A DNA stretch of 64,000 nucleotides, taken from assembly GCA_037176885.1 (NCBI GenBank), contig JAWWNJ010000049.1:930001-994000 (forward strand), read 5' to 3'. The notes beneath the pieces are model-generated. The model ran no database searches. It saw only the letters and a program-made list of their open reading frames with translations, and had not been told where the DNA came from. Position numbers and translations under genes: made by a program. This stretch comes from Favolaschia claudopus (taxonomy: Eukaryota; Basidiomycota; Agaricomycetes; Agaricales; Mycenaceae). Below are positions 53,857-63,236 of this stretch, one piece after another; position 1 is the stretch's first letter; the number at the start of each line of letters is the position of its first letter.

Positions 53857-55024
53857 ATGGTCCATATAATCTTCGCCGGCGGTTACGATGTCTTCATCGC
53901 GGCCTACCTATTCAACGCCGCCACGTCGACACTAACTCTCGCGGGCAAATACCCTTCCGGCGCAAACCCTTCATGGATCACCCCTCATCCCACAAACAAA
54001 AGCGTTCTATAGTATGCTATCGTATCTATGGATTCTCTATTCTCTGGCTTAGCCTATATAGTGCGACGAACGAGAACTCTCCCGGAGCACTCCAGTCCTT
54101 CACTATTCAAGGCAGCACTCTGTCTTCTGCCGTTGATACCACACCTTCCGGTGGTGACTCCCCTGCATTTGCGGTGGCCCTTTCCACCGGCGAGGTCGCA
54201 ATCATGAACTACTCGAGTGGCAACGGGCGCATCATCCCAACCACTTCCGATGCCCAACACTTCAGCCCCAATGCGCCAGTCATAACGTTCCCGCCTCCCG
54301 CCAGCAGTGTCTCGCATCCGCACATGGCCGTCCAGCACGGAACTGAAATATTCGTCCCGGATTTGGGTGCCGACAAGATATGGCGGCTGAGTCCAAGCGG
54401 CACAGCTGGGGCATACTCCATCACCGGCTCAATCCCTCAGCCGCAAGGCAGCGGTCCCAGACACATGAGGATCAGCAGTGCGTGCTCATGAGCCTTCGAT
54501 CTCTCGCCGAGACTGACAAACCTCCTCCAGACGACCGGCTGTACACCCTCCACGAACTCGCGTCGACCCTGACCGTCCAGGCCATCCCCGCCGCTCCCAA
54601 CGGCACGTCTACCATCATCTCGAGCGCCTCCATCATCCCCGCGAACCCTCCTGCCACCGCCGTCTGGGCCGCCGCAGAGATCCTCATCCCACCGCCCTCT
54701 GCGCGTTTCGGGAACTACATCTACGTCTCGAACCGCAACACGGGCGTGCAGACGCCGACCGGGGACTCGATTGCTATCTTTGAGAACGTCGACCAGGGGA
54801 CGCCGAGGGAGAGGCTGCAGTTGGTCACGCAGGTGTTTACGGGGCTCGATCAGATTCGGGGGATGGAGTTTGGTGGGGATGACAATGAGTTCCTTATTGC
54901 TGGCGGGGTCGCGGGGACTGCGGGCGTTGTGATCTTCAAGCGGGTGGATGGTGGACGGAACCTCACTGAGATTGTGCGGAATACGGACATTCCTACTAGG
55001 ACGAGCTTCGTTTGGTCGTCGTAG
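53857..55024 (+). CDS. Lactonase-type beta-propeller protein, copy 2, 354 aa, 3 exons
   Basis: Exons: 53857-54011, 54062-54477, 54531-55024; introns of 50 and 53 nt. Same family as 31519-32898 (PF10282, propeller lactonase): MVHIIFAGGYDVFIAAYLF, PSWITPHPTNKSVLY, SPAFAVALSTGEVAIMNYSS, HPHMAVQHGTEIFVPDLG, ADKIWRLSPSG, GSGPRHMRIS, IYVSNRNTG, IRGMEFGGDDNEFLIAGG and VIFKRVDGGRNL. The first and last introns are at homologous positions and phases in both copies; the middle intron of copy 1 (31880-32203 junction region) is absent here, as is the Arg/Gly-rich insert. Likely a cytosolic lactone hydrolase of unknown substrate. Confidence 0.87.
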
Positions 55025-55944
55025 TCGAAGTTGTTCCAGGTCTAGTCGATTCACAATCTCTATCCCTTATTGGCGTCCTCAACGCTGCATACATAATGAT
55101 CCACCGGTAAATCCACAAAGTTTGCCCGGTGCTTTTGTACGAGTGAATGCCGAGGACCGAGAAGAAGAATGCCTGCGTTTATGCCGTGAATATACAGGCT
55201 CGTAAGTAGTTGGCAGCGAATATGTGCATGTCCTTATCTCCCTATTCTTAGGCAGTTTCTTTCATCTAGACTGAATTGCCGATGCCTTCTCTTTCTGGAC
55301 ACTGTGTCTTCCGCAGCATCGCCTTTCTCTATGGTCAGTAATACGGCTACCGATGGACGTACGCCAACATACCACCTCCAAACAAAATACGCTCCAGTCG
55401 ACCAATGGAAGGTAGCAGAGGATCGACTTGCACAGAGCGGCGAAATTTGGAAGTTAATCGATTGGTTCGGTCGTCAGTCAAGGACAACGGCGCTCCAATC
55501 AGAGGATGCACCAGCAGGGAAACGACTTGAGAGGCATTTGGGCGCCCCTCAACAGCCTCCTGCCAGCACCGGCCCATTAACAGCCAAAGGTGGTCCAGTG
55601 GAGGTGTCCCCGCCAGAGTTGGAGGTTGGGAAGGACGGTGCCCGCGCGCAACCTTCATCATCACCGTAATGTCATTGCATAATTCGTGAAACGGTATTTT
55701 TCCCGTCAATTTCTGCCGAATCAACGAGAACATTATTTTGGTAGATAGTGGAATGCAGTTCACGCACTTCATAGCAGACCAAAGCAAAAGCGTAAATATC
55801 AGAACCGAAATGAGTGTGGCAGGGGTTTTCTTCTCTGAACAACTCGGGGGCCTGATAGCGCACGGTTCCACCTTGAATAGCTGCTGTTGAGTGCGTGAAT
55901 AGTATAGTAATCGTGTTTGTAATAGTAGAGAGCCCAAAATCCGA

Positions 55945-56185
55945 GAAGAGGTGTTTGACAGATCAAACACGGTCTATGCACACGAGTCACATCGACGCGT
56001 CGCGTCATGACGCAACGCGTCGACGTTTTCTTTGTCTCTCTCCGTATATATAGATACGTCTCTTTCATATAGATTCCTTGTCCTCATCCTCTACCTACAC
56101 ACTCACACAGCTCGATAGGTAGCTTCGTCGTCCTCATCCTCTACCTACACACTCACACAGCTCGATAGACTAGATATTTTTCTCC
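55945..56185 (+). repeat. Ngaro split direct repeat A1
   Basis: 241 bp, the same as 60198-60438. Contains a terminal hairpin GTGTTTGA-CAGA-TCAAACAC (55951-55970), a 32-bp palindrome with one mismatch (55992-56023), a TATATATA box near 56045 and two copies of a 38-bp word at 56081-56118 and 56131-56168. Confidence 0.9.
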
Positions 56186-56397
56186 GTCTTTGAGGACATC
56201 GAGTTTTCATCACGTCTCGGTCTACCCATTGGTCAACCCAGCCGCGGATTGGAGGTCGTTTTGCAAGCCGCTCTACACTCGCCCCGTCTCTTCTGCCCTC
56301 GGCCGCGTCCTCGGAATCCTTCCCATCACCGCCGTCGTCCGAATCGGACCTTTCATCATCATCAGCGGATCAGACCGACGACTCTTTGTCTTTGACC

Positions 56398-57246
56398 ATG
56401 TCCGACAACGCTCCAGCCCCCGACGCCAATGTCCAAACCCCACCGGACGCTTCGTCGGGACCGCTCTCAGCAGACATGCTGACTGCCATTGCCGCTTTCG
56501 CAGCCCTCCTCAATAAGCCGCCCCCGCCGCCTGTTATTCCGCCTTACACTGGAGGTGGTGCAGCCACAGACTTTGGAGGTAAGTCTTTGCCTGCGCTTTT
56601 CCCTTCGGTGGACCCGAAGGTGATTCTGGAGATCACGACGCACACGTTCGCGCCACTGGACCTCCCTCGTCTGCTATCCCCGCTAGCTGCCCGACAAGAT
56701 TACGTCGCGCCGCCATCGTCTGCTCCCGCCACAGAGCACGCCCTCGCGCTCAAACACTTCCCATCCCTCCACTCCCTCCTTCGCCCACTTCTCAAATATT
56801 TTGAAATCCTCTCCGCCTTCGCCGCATCTTCCGGAAAGGCTTGGGAGGTCTTCTCTATCACCCGCTCCCTCTCCGATCACATCTCGCACCTCACGGAGCT
56901 GCACCAGCGCTACAAGTGGGCAGCTGTTGTCATTTACCACATCGAGTTCCACACGGCTCGTCTTTGGGAAATGAAGTCGGGTGTATATTCCGGCTGGGCT
57001 CATCCTGACCTCGACCTACTCTCGCGCTTGGTTTACCAGCATACCCTCCCCCCTCCATCGTCATCTGCCCCCTCCAAGTCGACCTCGCTCAAGACGAAGA
57101 AGGCCGGACTTCCCGTCGAGCAGCAGACCTGCTTCGACTGGAATAACGGCATCTGCACATCATCGCCATGCCCCATGAAGCGCCGACACGTTTGCCGCTT
57201 CTGCGAAGGCGACCACCGGGGCGCCGCCTGCACCAAGAAGACCTAG
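56398..57246 (+). CDS. Ngaro gag-like protein, 282 aa, ending in UAG
   Basis: ATG at 56398 (MSDNAPAPDANVQTPPDA) to TAG at 57244-57246. The N-terminal third is Pro/Ala-rich; the middle is helical (LKHFPSLHSLLRPLLKYFEI, FHTARLWEMKSGVYSGWAHP). The C-terminus has a Cys/His cluster (CFDWNNGICTSSPCPMKRRH, then CRFCEGDHRGAACTKK) like a nucleic-acid-binding zinc knuckle. It would package or bind element RNA. The stop codon is followed in the same frame by the pol region without any interruption, so this product may be extended by stop-codon readthrough. Confidence 0.8.
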   Translation: MSDNAPAPDANVQTPPDASSGPLSADMLTAIAAFAALLNKPPPPPVIPPYTGGGAATDFGGKSLPALFPSVDPKVILEITTHTFAPLDLPRLLSPLAARQDYVAPPSSAPATEHALALKHFPSLHSLLRPLLKYFEILSAFAASSGKAWEVFSITRSLSDHISHLTELHQRYKWAAVVIYHIEFHTARLWEMKSGVYSGWAHPDLDLLSRLVYQHTLPPPSSSAPSKSTSLKTKKAGLPVEQQTCFDWNNGICTSSPCPMKRRHVCRFCEGDHRGAACTKKT

Positions 57247-59505
57247 GTCTTCGGCAGAGCGAGCCGTCGAGCTCGCGCCCACGCTGCTCGGCTCGCTCGC
57301 TCGTGCCAGCAGTACCCCCCGGTTTCCTCTTCTTCGGTCATTTCGCTACGGTCTACTTCCCCCTTCACATCGTCTCTCCCACATCAGAATCTCTTCCCTT
57401 CTCTCCCTCTCCCACCGCTGCGCCCTAATACCTCCCCCCGCTGTAATTCCCCATTACCTATTAATCACGGCCAGCCCCGCGTTGCATCCCCGCTTCATCG
57501 AGAAGCTTGGGAGTTTTACCTACAGGACTATCCTGACCGCGCGTTTGTATCATCTATACTCCAAATAATAGATTTTGGTTGCAATATTGGATTTGCCGGC
57601 TCCGAGACTCGTCGCCCAGTCAAAAACCTCAAGTCCGCGTGGGATCACCCCGACTTCCTCTCCGACGCGCTGTCAGTTCTCATTGAGAAGGATGCAGCCG
57701 TTGGTCCGTTCACTTCCCCACCCCTCCTCGATCTTCGGTGTTCGCCTGTTGGCGTCGTTGAGCGCAAGCGCAAGCCCGGCAAGCTTCGTTTGATCAACCA
57801 CCTTTCATGGCCGCGTGGCCTCTCCGTTAACGACGGAATCCCAGACGTTGAAGCTCGTATATCTTATGATACCTTCGAGCGGGCCGTTTCTGACTTACGC
57901 CTTTCCGGCGAAGGTTCCTTGATGGTGAAATTAGACCTCAAGGATGCCTTTCGGCACATCCCTGTTCGGGTCGCCGACCACCACCATTTGGGCATGTTCT
58001 GGGACAATCTGTTTTATTATGCGGTTGTTCTCATGTTCGGTTTACGATCTGCGCCCTACATCTTCAACCTTTTTGCTGAAGCTCTTCATTGGATCATTCA
58101 GCGCCATATCCCAGCCCGTCTCCGACATTACTTGGATGATTTCTGGCTAGTCTTCCGTCCAGGGACTCATCCCGCTCTTGCACATGCAGCGGTCGAGTGG
58201 ATCTTAGCTCTGGGGGAAGAGCTTGGTCTGCGTTTTCAGGAGGAGAAGACCTGCTGGCCGACTCCGCTTCTCGACTTCCTCGGCCTCGATTTGGACTCAA
58301 ACGCCATGGAAGCCCGTTTACCCGAAGAAAAGCTTCTTTTCCTTCGCGACTTACTTGACTCCTGGCACCGCAAGCGTTCTTGTTCCTTGAGGGAGGTGCA
58401 AGAGCTTGTTGGTTTCTTGCAGTTCTGTTCCCAAGTCATCCCACACTCTCGGGCGTTCATCCGACGCCTAATCGATTTCTCTTCCAAATTCTCCTCCCCA
58501 TTCACGCGCCTCCACATCCCCTCCGGTGCTCGGTCAGACCTCGGTTGGTGGTCGACTCTGGCCGCGCATTGGAACGGCGTCCAAATCATTCAGCCAGATC
58601 GTCCTCAGATTTTTGTCGAGACTGATGCGAGCGGACGCAAAGGTCTAGGCGGAGTTTGGGATACTTTCTGGTTCTCGGCACGTTGCCCCCGGCGTTTCCG
58701 CGATCGTGACATCCAATTCAAAGAGATTTTCGCAGTTTTGCAGGCAATCTTGCGGTGGGGACATGCATGGTGTGGCAGCCATGTTGTGTTCCGCTGCGAT
58801 AATGAGGCAGTTGTTCAGTGGCTCAACTCCGGCACGGCGAGATCTCCAGCGGGGATGAATGTGTTGCGGCAGATTATTCTGCTCTCTTCCGCACTTCATT
58901 TTTCATTTTCTTCTTTCTGGATCTCCACTTCCGAGAACGCGTTAGCTGATGCTGCATCTCGTTTCCAGTACAGCCGCCTATTCCAGCTAGCGCCGTACCT
59001 CCCGCGCACGTCCTCAACACCCCAATCCCAGACGAGTGGTATACGACGCACTCTCACCTCCCTCGAGAGGTCGCATTTTTCCTCTGGCACGGACTCGCTT
59101 CCTCCACCCGGGAAACCTACTCATCTCCCCAGCGCTCATTCCTCAACTTCATGCGACTCCATCCCGAACTTCACTCCGTCCCCGGGCAGCTCCTTCCAGC
59201 AACCGAAATCGGACTCATGGCGTGGGCCGCTCACCTCGCCAGTAAAAACAAGCCTTGTCTCCACAGCACAATTAAAGGCTACCTCTCCGCCATTCGTTCC
59301 CTCCACGTCGATGCTGGCCTCCCTTTCGACAACTGTCACTCCCCCGCCCTTCAGCGCGTCGTCCGCGGCATCAAGCGCTTCCAAGGTGATCGTACTCGAA
59401 AGCCCAAAATGCCCATCACCCTCGACATCCTCGAGCAGCTCGGAACGGTGGCAGGTGATCTGTCGGACGTCGACAACGCCATCTTCGATGCAGCGAAGAA
59501 TCTAG
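57247..59505 (+). CDS. Ngaro RT-RNase H region, in frame with gag after one UAG
   Basis: Open continuously from the codon after the gag UAG to a stop at 59505 (752 codons). The first 181 codons contain no ATG, TTG or GTG, and the first ATG lies inside the RT domain (GSLMVKLDLKDAFR). Reverse transcriptase motifs: KRKPGKLRLINHLSWPRG, LDLKDAFRHIPV, MFGLRSAPYIFN, the catalytic YLDD at 58129-58140, and FLGLDLDS. RNase H: FVETDASGRKGLGGVW, FKEIFAVLQAILRWG, FRCDNEAVVQWLNS and ENALADAASR supply the D-E-D-D residues. The frame beyond about 59020 is Ser/Thr-rich and overlaps the recombinase frame, so the true end of the protein may be earlier. Confidence 0.85.
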   Translation, partial: VFGRASRRARAHAARLARSCQQYPPVSSSSVISLRSTSPFTSSLPHQNLFPSLPLPPLRPNTSPRCNSPLPINHGQPRVASPLHREAWEFYLQDYPDRAFVSSILQIIDFGCNIGFAGSETRRPVKNLKSAWDHPDFLSDALSVLIEKDAAVGPFTSPPLLDLRCSPVGVVERKRKPGKLRLINHLSWPRGLSVNDGIPDVEARISYDTFERAVSDLRLSGEGSLMVKLDLKDAFRHIPVRVADHHHLGMFWDNLFYYAVVLMFGLRSAPYIFNLFAEALHWIIQRHIPARLRHYLDDFWLVFRPGTHPALAHAAVEWILALGEELGLRFQEEKTCWPTPLLDFLGLDLDSNAMEARLPEEKLLFLRDLLDSWHRKRSCSLREVQELVGFLQFCSQVIPHSRAFIRRLIDFSSKFSSPFTRLHIPSGARSDLGWWSTLAAHWNGVQIIQPDRPQIFVETDASGRKGLGGVWDTFWFSARCPRRFRDRDIQFKEIFAVLQAILRWGHAWCGSHVVFRCDNEAVVQWLNSGTARSPAGMNVLRQIILLSSALHFSFSSFWISTSENALADAASRFQYSRLFQLAPYLPRTSSTPQSQTSGIRRTLTSLERSHFSSGTDSLPPPGKPTHLPSAHSSTSCDSIPNFTPSPGSSFQQPKSDSWRGPLTSPVKTSLVSTAQLKATSPPFVPSTSMLASLSTTVTPPPFSASSAASSASKVIVLESPKCPSPSTSSSSSERWQVICRTSTTPSSMQRRI

Positions 59506-60062
59506 CCTGGGCTGGATTTCTCCGCTGCGGAGAGTTTACTGTTGGTGACCGCCAGAAGTTTGACCCCGCCATTCACCTCACTCGGAACGCAGTTCGCTTC
59601 GTCGAGGATGGCGGCGTTGAATGGATGGAGCTCACCATTCCAGCTTCAAAGACGGACCCATTCCGTGGCGGCGTTACCGTTGCGATTGCCGCTGCACCAA
59701 ACTCACCTTCTACTTGCCCGGTTCGTGCTATGAAACATCTCTTTTCCATCCATCCTCTTCCCGCCAACACTCACCTTTTCGCCCACGCCGACTCCTCACC
59801 TCTCCGTCGCTCTGAGTTCGTCCGCACTCTCAAGGAGCGCATCACCGCTATCGGTCTCGATCAGTCCGGCTATTCAGGTCATAGCTTCCGTCGAGGTGCG
59901 GCTACCGCCGCTGGTCTCGCTGGCTACAACGACTATGAAATTCAGCTCCTTGGTCGCTGGCGGAGTGATGCATACAAGCTCTACATTGACGTACCGAAGA
60001 ATCGGATCCTCAGTCTTTCTGCTCGTCTGCATGTGGCCGCTGCTCCTCCCGCAGTCTCTTGA
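59151..60062 (+). CDS. Ngaro tyrosine recombinase, 303 aa or longer
   Basis: ATG 59151 to TGA 60062, in the -1 frame relative to RT-RNase H and overlapping it by 355 bp. Catalytic residues of the tyrosine recombinase family are visible: Arg in FLRCGEF, HSFRRG (H-x-x-R), a Trp/His-equivalent in LLGRWRSDAYKLY and the nucleophile Tyr in AYKLYID. An N-terminal SAM-like region (TIKGYLSAIRSLHVDAGLP, VVRGIKRFQGDRTRKP) precedes them. Protein-like sequence (EVAFFLWHGLASSTRETYSS) continues upstream of the ATG in the same frame to about 59020, which argues for a frameshift or fused translation. The enzyme should integrate the circular DNA copy. Confidence 0.88.
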   Translation: MRLHPELHSVPGQLLPATEIGLMAWAAHLASKNKPCLHSTIKGYLSAIRSLHVDAGLPFDNCHSPALQRVVRGIKRFQGDRTRKPKMPITLDILEQLGTVAGDLSDVDNAIFDAAKNLAWAGFLRCGEFTVGDRQKFDPAIHLTRNAVRFVEDGGVEWMELTIPASKTDPFRGGVTVAIAAAPNSPSTCPVRAMKHLFSIHPLPANTHLFAHADSSPLRRSEFVRTLKERITAIGLDQSGYSGHSFRRGAATAAGLAGYNDYEIQLLGRWRSDAYKLYIDVPKNRILSLSARLHVAAAPPAVS

Positions 60063-60089
60063 GCCTCTGGCTCTCCGCTGCGCCTCCGT

Positions 60090-60197
60090 GGCTCGAGCGC
60101 GTCCCTCACGGGTCGAGCAAGAGAGCTCTGGCGACCAAATCCATTCGGTTTTTGTCCCCAAAACTCTCTCCCTCTCTCAGATGACGAGCCAGGCATA
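60090..60197 (+). repeat. Ngaro split direct repeat B1
   Basis: 108 bp starting GGCTCGAGCGCG and ending GAGCCAGGCATA, the same as B2 at 60501-60608. It directly abuts A2, giving the same junction that would form on circularisation of the element ends. Confidence 0.9.
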
Positions 60198-60438
60198 GAA
60201 GAGGTGTTTGACAGATCAAACACGGTCTATGCACACGAGTCACATCGACGCGTCGCGTCATGACGCAACGCGTCGACGTTTTCTTTGTCTCTCTCCGTAT
60301 ATATAGATACGTCTCTTTCATATAGATTCCTTGTCCTCATCCTCTACCTACACACTCACACAGCTCGATAGGTAGCTTCGTCGTCCTCATCCTCTACCTA
60401 CACACTCACACAGCTCGATAGACTAGATATTTTTCTCC
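60198..60438 (+). repeat. Ngaro split direct repeat A2
   Basis: 241 bp, no difference from A1 seen by eye, including the terminal hairpin and the 32-bp palindrome at 60245-60276. Confidence 0.9.
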
Positions 60439-60500
60439 CCCACCCATGCCGCTTCCCTCTTCTGTAGTTTTGTTGTAGTTTCCGTCTCTTCGCCGAGGCC

Positions 60501-60608
60501 GGCTCGAGCGCGTCCCTCACGGGTCGAGCAAGAGAGCTCTGGCGACCAAATCCATTCGGTTTTTGTCCCCAAAACTCTCTCCCTCTCTCAGATGACGAGC
60601 CAGGCATA
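60501..60608 (+). repeat. Ngaro split direct repeat B2 (element 3' end)
   Basis: 108 bp, same as B1; its last base abuts host kinase codons (GATACAGGCC on the plus strand). Confidence 0.9.
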
Positions 60609-61837
60609 GATACAGGCCCTCCCGGACGGCGTCACCAAGATATTGAGCTATGCCGACATTTTAGAAAACTTCAAACGCATGTGGGAGACAGGGCCTACGC
60701 CTTTCAAATCTCCATGCACTACCTGGTTTTCGTGCAGGTACTGAAGCCCCAGTGCTACGTCCAAAATCTGTTACATGTCTCGTCAGACACTACAAGTGGA
60801 CCGATTCAAGCTGGTGCTTACGAGCGACAGTCGATGATCCATGTCTGGAAACTCTTCTGCAAGGAAGTCTCTTATATTCCCGTTGTCCATCCAAGGCGAA
60901 ATCAAAGACAATCTGTTTTCTAAATTGTGTAGCCCAAAGAACGGAAGTAGATTTGGGTGGGAAAGTTGACGCCATATGAGAGCCTCCCTTCCGTACGCCT
61001 AAATCGTCATTATCGAAGAGGACGGCCCGCTTGGAATTCACGAGACTGACCTTCAGTACAGCTTCCACGGGTGAGTCTTGAAATATCCGCATCATCTTGA
61101 CGGAAACAATTTGACCAGAGACAATCCCTTTCCAGATATCCCCAAACCCCCCTGCAGCTACTTGTTGTCCGATCCTTCGTACTTCCGGCAAGTGAAGGCA
61201 TCGCGGATGGACCCCCGAGGCGCGAGAGAGTCTCATGAGAGCCTTGAGCAGCACTGGTTTCACGGTTGTGAAGTAATTCAAATCGAGCAACTGCAACCGA
61301 ATTGAATAAAGAGATATACTGTAAAATTAGAAATTCAAGACACGTACATCCTGGAGAAGATTTAAAATACACTCTGCTTCGGTTCCGCGACAGGTCAAAA
61401 ACTCTTTGTAGGACTCGGGGCGGCCAAGATAAAGTATCAGCCTGACGACAAGAAAGCGAATGTCGTTCTTCATTTGCTGATGAACGTCAGCTAAGATATT
61501 GGAGCGCGTTTCGATATCCTGAGCTGCGGTTAGTACATATTATATCAGAAAGAAAAGTGGTACAGTCTTCGTACGTGTGGCGATCGTTTGACACAGTCGA
61601 GAAGTATCTTGACGTCGGAAGCGTAATGCGCCACAGAGCCTAAGAAATTGGACTCCCATGGGGTTCCCAGGTCGGTAAACTCCTTCGACTGACTGCAGGA
61701 AATTTACAAATCAGTACAAACGCAAGTTGGAGGCGGATGTACCGAAAATCCTCAGATTGATGCGCACGAATAAGATATACAAACATGACCAAGTTCTGTC
61801 CGATCATTGACGTGAGTTCAATTCTCGAAAGCAGGTA

Positions 61838-63236
61838 TCAACTCGCCTGGGGAAGCGAATTCAGGATGAGGTACATATCCTGAACTTTTTCCAAGACACT
61901 CAAGCATGGAGAAAGATTCCAGATCGATCGACAAATATCCTCATTTCGTCCGCTCAACCAATTCAACAGGTTCGAGCTATCCCAGAACTCGATTGATTCG
62001 AGATCTGGGCAGGCCAATTTTGGGGTGGCGGTCTCATTGACCACAGAAGTCATGGAGTTGAACAGCAAGTGGTTGAAGTTGACATTGAGCGGTGCGAGAA
62101 TATCATGAAAAGCAGCACGCGCCGAGGAATGGCAGATAAAGAGGGCTGATAGTCGAACCATTAACCCATCTGCCCGAGGCCGTGGTCGACCGTCAAGTTG
62201 AGTCGTGTTACGGATTGTGAGCCAGGATCGCGGAGCGATTTCGATCATACGGAGATGCCAGTGATGAGGATATATTAGCAGCTGTTTGCTCTCAGCGAAG
62301 GTTGCACACAGTTCTTGATCATCTTGGTTGTCCCACGCAAAGAGGTCGTGCTCTGAACCGGCGAGACTATCGACGAAAGTTCGCAGAAAGTCGGTTCCGC
62401 CGTGAACAGTGGTGCGGAAAGACAACCAGCAAATGAGAGGCCATCGAGGAACGACAAGTTCATAGAGGATGAGTTGGGGAGTCGAATCGGGTCTCAGAGC
62501 TAGTCCGGACATTGAAGATGAACCGAACGATTGAGATTCACTCGCTACCAGTTGACTGTAGAACGAGATAAATGGATTGCGGGGGGAGGATAGATTAAAC
62601 GTGATTTTACCGCTCAAAACATCGGCATTCGTGACGACATGGGATCGAAAGCAGATCGTCGGCGCTGTAAATCTCGAGCATGGTTTCGCACCAAATCGGT
62701 AAGAGGTGTGAGACTGTGCATATATCGCAAAATTTCACGGAACCACGGAGTCCTAACGATGTAGCCCATTGGTGGATGAGCGTGTCGATGGAGGGGATTT
62801 CTGCCGTATGGAATAACTCTTGTTTCCGGACGGGACCAGAGATTATGAGCCAGGCTACGACTCTCAGTCGAGTCTGAGGAGAGAGGTCAGCAAATAGGAC
62901 CGCCCTTGGTTGCCAGGAATATTGACGCGCTCTGATAGCGCAGCAAGCATCCACCCAACAATTCAGCGGCATCATGGGCTCTATGCCCAAGGGATCCAGC
63001 GTCCAAGAAAAAACAATGGAATCTTTGATGTATTCTTCGTCCTCGTCCTCCCAAAGCCAGAGATCTTTGCGAGACGCATCCGTTCCGGCGATCATCGCCA
63101 TCCATGGCACGCTCTGTGCAGTGACAGTGACGTTCCAAACTAACCAGGTAAACCAGAGGCGGTATTTGAATTTAGCATACGGAAGATAAAAGCCTGGAAT
63201 AGAAACCAAGTCGTGCTGGGGGCGTCCTGTTGACAT
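61838..63236 (-). CDS. Unrecognised protein, 447 aa, upstream of the kinase gene
   Basis: Exon 1 is 63236-62611 (ATG, MSTGRPQHDLVSIPGFYLPY), then a 55-nt GT-AG intron, and exon 2 is 62555-61838. The sequence has a Trp-rich N-terminal part (KYRLWFTWLVWNVT, VPWMAMIAGTD), an acidic block (LWLWEDEDEEY), and helical stretches with Cys, Trp and Leu (LNCWVDACCAIRARQYSWQP, IHQWATSLGLRG). The second exon resembles LRR-type receptor parts (ACPDLESIEFWDSSNLLNWL, LSPCLSVLEKVQDM). I do not recognise the family. It ends 31 bp before the kinase start. A GC-AG intron at 61846-61796 would join it in frame to the kinase, making one long protein. Alternatively it is a separate gene in tandem. Confidence 0.5.

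Larger units (their letters stand above)
55945..60608 (+). mobile_element. Complete Ngaro-like (DIRS-order) tyrosine-recombinase retrotransposon, 4664 bp
   Basis: The element begins GAAGAGGTGTTTGAC and ends GAGCCAGGCATA. It has split direct repeats in the order A1 (55945-56185), coding region, B1 (60090-60197), A2 (60198-60438), 62 bp of unique sequence, B2 (60501-60608), which is the diagnostic Ngaro arrangement. It encodes gag-like, RT-RNase H and tyrosine recombinase products and no DDE integrase. No target duplication is present: removing the element rejoins the kinase codons perfectly. A1 and A2, and B1 and B2, look identical, so the insertion is recent. Replication is thought to pass through a circle that the recombinase integrates. 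Confidence 0.93.
55234..61807 (-). pseudogene. TKL-type protein kinase gene split by a retrotransposon
   Basis: Host exons on the minus strand: 61807-61743, 61692-61575, 61518-61348, 61290-61051, 60998-60822, 60767-60699, 60647-60609, then after the element 55944-55768, 55712-55373, 55328-55234. All phases agree and would give about 496 aa. An N-terminal helical region typical of mushroom kinases (FTDLGTPWESNFLGSVAHYA, YLGRPESYKEFLTCRGTEAE) precedes the kinase domain: glycine loop VAAGGFGDIWKG, Lys in SVKMM, ALIWRQLSHPNLLPFFG, catalytic loop HGDLKG with LNILV, then RACI. The DFG codons (SDFGLS), GGTVRYQAPELF and FGSDIYAFALVCYE lie beyond the insertion. The reading frame resumes exactly, so the gene was intact when hit. 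With 4.7 kb inside exon 7 it should now be null unless the element is removed. The start may lie further upstream (see finding on 61838). Confidence 0.85.

Noticed and set aside
55944..55948. Reading the repeated GA at the Ngaro left and right junctions as a target-site duplication
   Set aside because: The intact kinase frame needs both bases as host or element sequence once only; removal of 55945-60608 restores the frame without any duplication.
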